Assembly (NCBI GenBank): GCA_008711295.1
Contig: VUYV01000120.1
Coordinates: 1,191,468-1,255,467 of the forward strand
Direction of reading: 5' to 3'
Source: Anarhynchus alexandrinus
Taxonomy: Eukaryota > Chordata > Aves > Charadriiformes > Charadriidae
DNA length: 64,000 nt
Position numbers and translations under genes: made by a program. The notes under the pieces are model-generated. The model had not been told where the DNA came from, ran no database searches, and was given only the letters and a program-made list of their open reading frames with translations. Within the stretch, counting starts at the first letter, position 1. Each line of letters begins with the position of its first letter. Below, in pieces: positions 58,657 through 64,000 of this stretch.

Positions 58657-58989
58657 TCACTTGTTTGAACAAAGGCTGTGTCTGTGAGTGGCCGTGCATC
58701 GCTTTGTTGGGGAAGGCGGGCACAGGGTGGCGGCTGCTCGGCTGCCCCAGAGTCCAGGAGCGTTTTGCAGAAGCGCTGGTGCAGAGGGCTCTGGCTTCAT
58801 GATTCACTTTAGTGGGTGAAACAAAAGCTACAGGCCAGGCAAAGCAAAATAAAGAATTCATTCCCTGCTCCCCTGGTTTGCTGAGCAGACCTGCCTTTTT
58901 GGGAAGCCTTCTGCCTTCCTCGGGCTCAGCTTGAATGCATCACCAAGAAACTTCCTAGCCTTGTGCTGCCCTCAGAGTATTAGCCACTC

Positions 58990-59335
58990 TTGTTTTTTCA
59001 TGACGGTACCAATGAAGTTGTGTTGGTTAGCCCAAGGGTGGTCAAAAGAGGCTTCAGGGCCTCAGGGGGATTGGTAAAAGGATCAGGAGGGCAGGTAGTA
59101 TTGTCCTCTGTCCTCCCAGTTGTACGGAATGATGTGGAAAGAAACAGGCATACGCAACTTATCAATACCTGGCTCTGAGGCTAGCGTCACTGGTTGATTA
59201 TGGGGTTTTTGAATCATGGGATGGCCTACGTGACACCAGGCCTGTGGGGGCCTGATGAAATTAACCATCCTCAATGGGCGAAAAGTATTTTTGCTCATGA
59301 GCTAGCGGGGCTGATTGAAAGAGCTTTAAAGTAGG
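58990..59335 (+). mobile_element. CR1-type LINE ORF1 C-terminal fragment
   Basis: Frames read HDGTNEV, SGGQVVLSSVLPVVRNDVER, NRHTQLINTWL and, after a stop, WAKSIFAHELAGLIERALK. This order matches the SGNH-esterase-like C-terminus of CR1-family ORF1. Stops and frameshifts show decay. Confidence 0.6.
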
Positions 59336-59413
59336 TTTGGTGGGGAAGGGATAAAATCAGGCTTACTACTGATAAGCTATGGGATGGCATGACAATGTTT
59401 GAGGGACAGTGAG

Positions 59414-59956
59414 TGTCATGGTTTCAGCTGGGTTAGAGTTAGCTGGTATAGTGCTATGTTTTAGATTTGGGACAAGAATAACGTTGATAATGGTTTTAGT
59501 TGTCACGAAGTAGTCAAGGCCTTTTCTGCTCCTCAGTCCACCTTGCCAGCGAGTAGGCAAAATCTGGGAGGGGACACAGTGGGGAGAGCGGACTCCAATT
59601 GTCCAAAGGGATGTTCTGTACCATATGATGTTATGCTCAGCATATCAAGCTGGGGGAAGAAGAAGGAAGCAGGGGATGTTTGGAGTTATGGCATTTGTCT
59701 TCCCAAGTAACTATGACGCGTGATGGAGCCCTGCTTTTCTGGAGACTGCTGAACATCTGCCTGCCGATGGGAAGCAGTGAATGAAGTTGTTGTTTTGCTT
59801 TGCCTGCATGCGTGACTTTTGCTTTAGTTATTCAACTCTTTATTTCAACCCATGAGTTTTCTCACTTTTACTCTTCTGATTCTCTCTCCCATCACACTGG
59901 GGGGTAGTCAGTGAGTGGCTGCATGGTCCCTGTCTGGCTGGGGTTAGGCCATGACA
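59414..59956 (+). mobile_element. Solo LTR, same family as 38.0 kb
   Basis: Begins TGTCATGGTTTCAGCTGGG and ends GGGGTTAGGCCATGACA, with internal segments shared with the 38,017-38,610 element (GGGAGGGGACACA, CATCATGCTCAGCA-like, GATGGGAAGCAGTGA-like). No internal viral genes flank it. A clear target duplication was not found. Confidence 0.7.
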
Positions 59957-60164
59957 CTGTGCTAGTGAGAGCTTTCACTCTGCTCCATGATGTACTGAGT
60001 ACACTGGAGTGCATTTGAAATGTTTGTACACTAATGTATGCACTGTGAGGACCCGACAGGAAGAACTGGAGGCGTTGTCTCAGTCCCAGAGTTACAACGT
60101 GGTGGACCATGCCCATGGCAGGTGGGTTGAACTAGATGATCTTTAAGGTCCCTTCCAAAGGGAC

Positions 60165-61213
60165 TGCTCAAAGGGATTGCTCAAAGTCCCATCCAACCTG
60201 GTCTTGAACACTTCCAGGGATGGGGCATCCACAATTTCTCTGGCCAACCTGTTCCAATGTCTCACCACACCCAGAGTAAAGAATTTCTTCCTAATATCTA
60301 ATCCAAATCTACCCTACTTTAGTTTAAAACTGTTACCCCTTGTCCTACCAGTACAGTCCCTGATGAAGAGTCCCTTCCCATCTTTCCCATAAGCCCCCTT
60401 TAGGTGCTGGAAGGCCACTACAAGGTCTCCCTGGAGCGTTCTCCAGGCTGAACAACCCCAACTCTCTCAGCCTGTCTTCATAGGAAAGGTGCTCCAGTCC
60501 TCTGATCATCTTTGTGGCCCTCCTCTGGACTTGCTTGAACAGGTCCATGTCCTTCTTATGTTGAGGACACAGAATTCCAGGTGGGGTCTCACAAGAGTGG
60601 AGTAGGGGGGCAGAATCACCTTCCTTGACCTGCTGGCCATGCTTCTTTTGATGAAGCCCAGGATATAGTCAGCTTTCTAAGCTGCAAGTGCACATTGTCA
60701 GGTCATGTTGAGTTTCTCATCAACCAATACCCCCAAGTCCATCTCCTCATGGCTGCCTTCGAACCATTCTCTGCCCAGCCTGTATTTGTGCCTGGATTGC
60801 CCTGACCCACATGCAGGACCTTGCACTTGGCCTTGTTGAACTTCATGAGGTTTGCACAGGCCCACCTCTCCAGCCTGTCCAGGTCCCTCTAGATGGCTTC
60901 CCTTCCCTCCAGCATGTTAAACACACCACACAGCTTGGTGGTGTTGGCAAACTTGCTGAGGGTGCACTCAATCCCAACATCCCAACATCCATATTGCCAA
61001 CAATGTTAAACTGCACCAGTCTCAGTACCAGCCCTGAGGAACACCACTCGTCACTGGTCTCCACTTGGACATTGAGCCATTGACCGCAACCCTTTGAGTG
61101 CAGCCATCCAGCCAAGTCCTTATCCACCAAGCGATCCATGGGTCAAACCCATGTCTCTCCAATTTTGAGACAAGGATGTCATGTGGGACAGTGTCAAATG
61201 CTTTGCCCAAGTC
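60165..61213 (-). mobile_element. CR1 LINE, truncated (second subfamily)
   Basis: Minus-strand pieces include [20 protein letters not shown] (60,345-60,548) and the reverse-transcriptase stretch [19 protein letters not shown] with TSGVPQG (61,022-61,210). A short CR1-like 3' end in plus orientation (60,115-60,160) precedes it. The element stops at 61,213, where ITPRIPL1-like sequence begins. Confidence 0.88.
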
Positions 61214-61218
61214 CAGTT

Positions 61219-61640
61219 AGATGTCTTCTTGAATAGTTTCTTCCTGGTGCTGCAGCCAGACGTTGGGGTTGGCAGCACCCCTGAAGGCTGGAGTCCTCAT
61301 GAAGATGATGCTGTCTACCGCCTGTTTGTGTCCCTGCATCGTCTCCTTGGGCGTGCCTTCCACTTTCATCTGGGCACCATGAAGGAGATGACGGAGAGAC
61401 TCCTGCATCTGTGTGGAGCTGGAGTGTACCTGCATGAAGGAGCAGCTGGTGGAGAACATGCTGTGCTTCCTCCACCATCCTGAGGATGTATTACTCCCCT
61501 ATCAGGTAATGGTGCTGCCCTCCTCCCACTACTGCAAACTCCAGCTAGCTGACACCTTCAAAAGGACTGTTTTCATTGTGTTGATGTTTGGCAAGGACAA
61601 AGGCAACTCAGACATTTTCCTTAATGTTTGGTCTGTCACT
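61219..61640 (+). pseudogene. Degenerate ITPRIPL1-like fragment
   Basis: Frames read VFLNSFFLVLQPDVGVG and TPEGWSPHED, then after a shift MELECTCMKEQLVENMLCFL and HHPED, then YCKLQLADTFKRTVFIVLMF and NSDIFL. These align in order with the core of the other copies but lack the LCTG...WVMLP segment of about 45 residues and carry frame changes. It is the oldest copy in the cluster and is fused at its left edge to a CR1. Confidence 0.75.
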
Positions 61641-61699
61641 GAGGGGAGCTGCTCCAGAGCTTGACCCACAGCAGAGCAGCAGATCTGAGCACAGGGGGG

Positions 61700-62944
61700 C
61701 TGTTCCTGAGGCAAGGAAACAGCAGGGCAGCAGAGAGACCTGCCAGGAGGCAGCAGCTCTCACAGGAGATGCTGAGAAGGCCTGGGCCTTGCCAGAGCCA
61801 CCACAACCATCCCCACGCCTATAAAAAGCAGCCTGGGGACTGCTAGCGGCCAGGACTTCTGTGTCCAGAGCGTGCAAACAGAGCGTGGCACATCAGTTTG
61901 CATGGCAGTTTGTGTGGAAGGGTGCGCAGGAAGAGTGTAGTCACCCTAACAGCTCAAGAGGTGTCTTCCATGATGGTGGGCACTTGCCTCAGAGTTAAAA
62001 ACAGTGTTTCTACAGAGGAAGCCCCCGAGATGTCTGATGCTTCCACCCAGATGGAACTGGTAAGAAGGAGACTTCAGTACAGAAGGTAGATTGCAATGAG
62101 TGCCCAGACCCTTCTCCCGGAGAAGATAAATACCTGCAAAAGATGTGCAGAGGTTGATGATCTGTTGCGTCAGGTGGCTGAGTTGCAGGAAACAGTTAAA
62201 AGGCTGAGCAGTATTAGAGGGACTGAGATGGACATAGATAAGAGGTTTCAGAACCGTGCTCCTGTGGCAAATACCACTGAGAATGAGGCACATTGGACCC
62301 TGGTGACTCACAAAAGCAGGGCTTTGCTTCAGTCCCCATCCTCCAGCATTACAAACAAAAACAGATATGAAGCTTTAACAGCTGTAGACACCCACAAACA
62401 AGGTCTCCAAAGAGAAACTGTACCAGCAGCACACAGTGGATACTACAAAAAGAAATGATGAGCGCTTGTGGCGGGTGACTGTCTGTTAAGGGGCACCAAG
62501 ACACCCGTCTGCCAGCCTGACAGGGCGTCACAGGAGGTATACTGCCTTCCAGGAGCTAAGGTCCGAGATGTTGCCGAGAGGGTCCTACCACTTGCCAAGA
62601 GCACAGACTTCTACTACAGGCTACTCTTTTCATGTGGGCACGAATGACACCGCAAGCCAGAACCTGGGCAGAATCAAGGAAGACTACAAAGCCCTGGGGG
62701 TGCAAGCAAAAAGTATTGATGCCCCAGTTATCTTTTCCTCCATGTTACCAAACAGAGGAAAGTGTGCAACCAGGAATAGACACATAATGCAAATCAACTT
62801 CTGGTTTCATGACTGGTGCCATCGGGAGGGTTTTGGCTTTTATGACAATGGGACATTCTTCAACAACCACAGCCTGCTAGGGAGGGATGGGATCCACTTG
62901 TCTAGATGAGGCAAGGGAATATTTGGCAGCAGGCTGGCCATCTT
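61700..62944 (+). mobile_element. CR1 LINE 5' portion with ORF1
   Basis: A 5' untranslated-like region with CCTATAAAAAGCAGCCTGGG (about 61,818) and CCAGGACTTCTGTGTCCAGA leads to ORF1 remnants: a Cys-containing, coiled-coil-like part (NTCKRCAEVDDLLRQVAELQ, 62,096-62,458) and an esterase-like part (HVGTNDTASQNLGRIKEDYK, then FYDNGTFF and GRDGIHLS, 62,568-62,909). 5' CR1 sequence is rare because most copies are truncated. ORF2 is missing: an oppositely oriented CR1 begins at 62,945. The left limit is approximate. Confidence 0.8.
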
Positions 62945-63605
62945 AGAATCATAGAATCATAGAATGGTTTAGGTTGGAAAGGACCTTGAAGATCATTGAG
63001 TTCCAACCCCCCTGCCATAGGTAGGGACACCACCCACTAGACCAGGTTGCCCAAGGCCACGTCCAGCCTGGCCTTGAACACCTCCAGGGATGGGGCCTCA
63101 ACAACCTCTCTGGGCAACCTGTTCCAGTGCCTTACCAACCGTAAATTGAAAAACTTCTTCCTGGTGTTCAACCTAAACTTGCCCTCTTCCAGTTTGAAGC
63201 CATTCCCCCTCGTCCTATCACTACATGCCCTAGTAAAAAGTCCTTCCCCAGCTCTCCTGTAGGCCCCCTTTAGGTACTGGAAGGACGCAATAAGATCTCC
63301 CCGGAGCCTTCTCTTCTCCAGGCTGAACAGCCCCAACTCTTTCAGCCTCTCCTCATAGGAGAGGTGCTCCAGCCCTCGGATCATCCTCCTGGCTCTCCTC
63401 TGGACATGCTCCAGCAGGTCCATGTCCTTCTTATGTTGGGGTCTCCAGAGCTGGATGCAGTACTCCAGGTGGGGTCTCACGAGAGTGGAGTAGAGGGGCA
63501 GAATCACCTCCCTCGCCCTGCTGGCCACACTTCTTTTGATGCAGCCCAGGATGCGGTTGGCCTTCTGGGCTGCGATCGCACATTGCTGGCTCATGTTGAG
63601 CTTCT
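62945..63605 (-). mobile_element. CR1 LINE 3' portion
   Basis: Plus-strand TTAGAATCATAGAATCATAGAATGG marks the 3' terminus in pieces at 62,944-62,968. A minus-strand frame at 63,037-63,594 encodes 185 uninterrupted residues of the ORF2 C-terminus ([40 protein letters not shown]). It is the least decayed CR1 reading frame in the window and runs into the assembly gap. Confidence 0.92.
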
Positions 63606-63957
63606 NNNNNNNNNNNNNNNNNNNNNNNNNNNNNNNNNNNNNNNNNNNNNNNNNNNNNNNNNNNNNNNNNNNNNNNNNNNNNNNNNNNNNNNNNNNNNNN
63701 NNNNNNNNNNNNNNNNNNNNNNNNNNNNNNNNNNNNNNNNNNNNNNNNNNNNNNNNNNNNNNNNNNNNNNNNNNNNNNNNNNNNNNNNNNNNNNNNNNNN
63801 NNNNNNNNNNNNNNNNNNNNNNNNNNNNNNNNNNNNNNNNNNNNNNNNNNNNNNNNNNNNNNNNNNNNNNNNNNNNNNNNNNNNNNNNNNNNNNNNNNNN
63901 NNNNNNNNNNNNNNNNNNNNNNNNNNNNNNNNNNNNNNNNNNNNNNNNNNNNNNNNN
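63606..63957. other. Assembly gap (352 N)
   Basis: Unresolved bases. Both edges are CR1 ORF2 sequence in minus orientation, so the gap probably lies within or between CR1 copies. Confidence 0.99.
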
Positions 63958-64000
63958 CTCAGCAGAGTTTCCAGGAGGATCTGCTCCATGATCTTGCCAG
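63958..64000 (-). mobile_element. CR1 ORF2 fragment beyond the gap
   Basis: On the minus strand this reads KIMEQILLETLL, a conserved stretch before the CR1 reverse-transcriptase core. Confidence 0.65.

Noticed and set aside
1..64000. CRISPR arrays, tRNA or rRNA genes, bacterial operons
   Set aside because: No regularly spaced repeats, cloverleaf-like blocks or ribosome-binding context were seen; gene structure is spliced and vertebrate.

Overview
The window looks like a bird nuclear genome. It carries many CR1 LINEs with the avian 3' end (repeated ATTCTATG-type termini), solo LTRs of a family common in birds, a split vertebrate two-pore K+ channel gene, and members of the avian-expanded ITPRIPL1-like family. 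The species cannot be told. All calls are by eye, without database searches.

Layout. Positions 1-25,000 are gene-poor and nearly free of recognisable interspersed repeats; I see only microsatellites, homopolymers and a few AT-rich blocks that could be conserved noncoding elements. Positions 25,522-35,636 (minus strand) hold a complete five-exon gene for a TALK-type two-pore-domain K+ channel, best matched to KCNK16, with consistent splice sites and a 336-residue product. From about 36.4 kb the character changes sharply: CR1 copies in both orientations, several nearly identical in patches, two solo LTRs of one family, and long stretches with nothing recognisable.

Positions 47.4-61.7 kb form a duplicated ITPRIPL1-like cluster. 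One minus-strand copy is full length apart from a single in-frame stop and a lost first exon and TATA region. One plus-strand copy has an intact promoter and intron but a shared C-terminal truncation. A near-identical plus-strand copy has had its 5' end replaced by a CR1 fragment. A decayed piece lies fused to another CR1. Flanking segments are repeated in direct and inverted orientation, so the cluster grew by tandem and inverted segmental duplication. The right end is a pile of CR1 pieces (including a 5' portion with ORF1) ending in an assembly gap.

The most unusual observation lies in the spacer between the two inverted ITPRIPL1-like arms (about 51.95-52.99 kb, plus strand). Three successive short blocks resemble, in order, the C-terminus of one structural protein, a short Gly-rich-start core-type protein, and the N-terminus of a second structural protein of Maverick/Polinton (adintovirus-like) elements. 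The frames are broken, so this is a fossil, but the gene order is preserved.

Functionally the window holds one clearly intact gene (KCNK16, plasma-membrane background K+ channel) and one plausibly expressed truncated ITPRIPL1-like gene (57,300-58,301). There is no operon-like logic; neighbours are unrelated.
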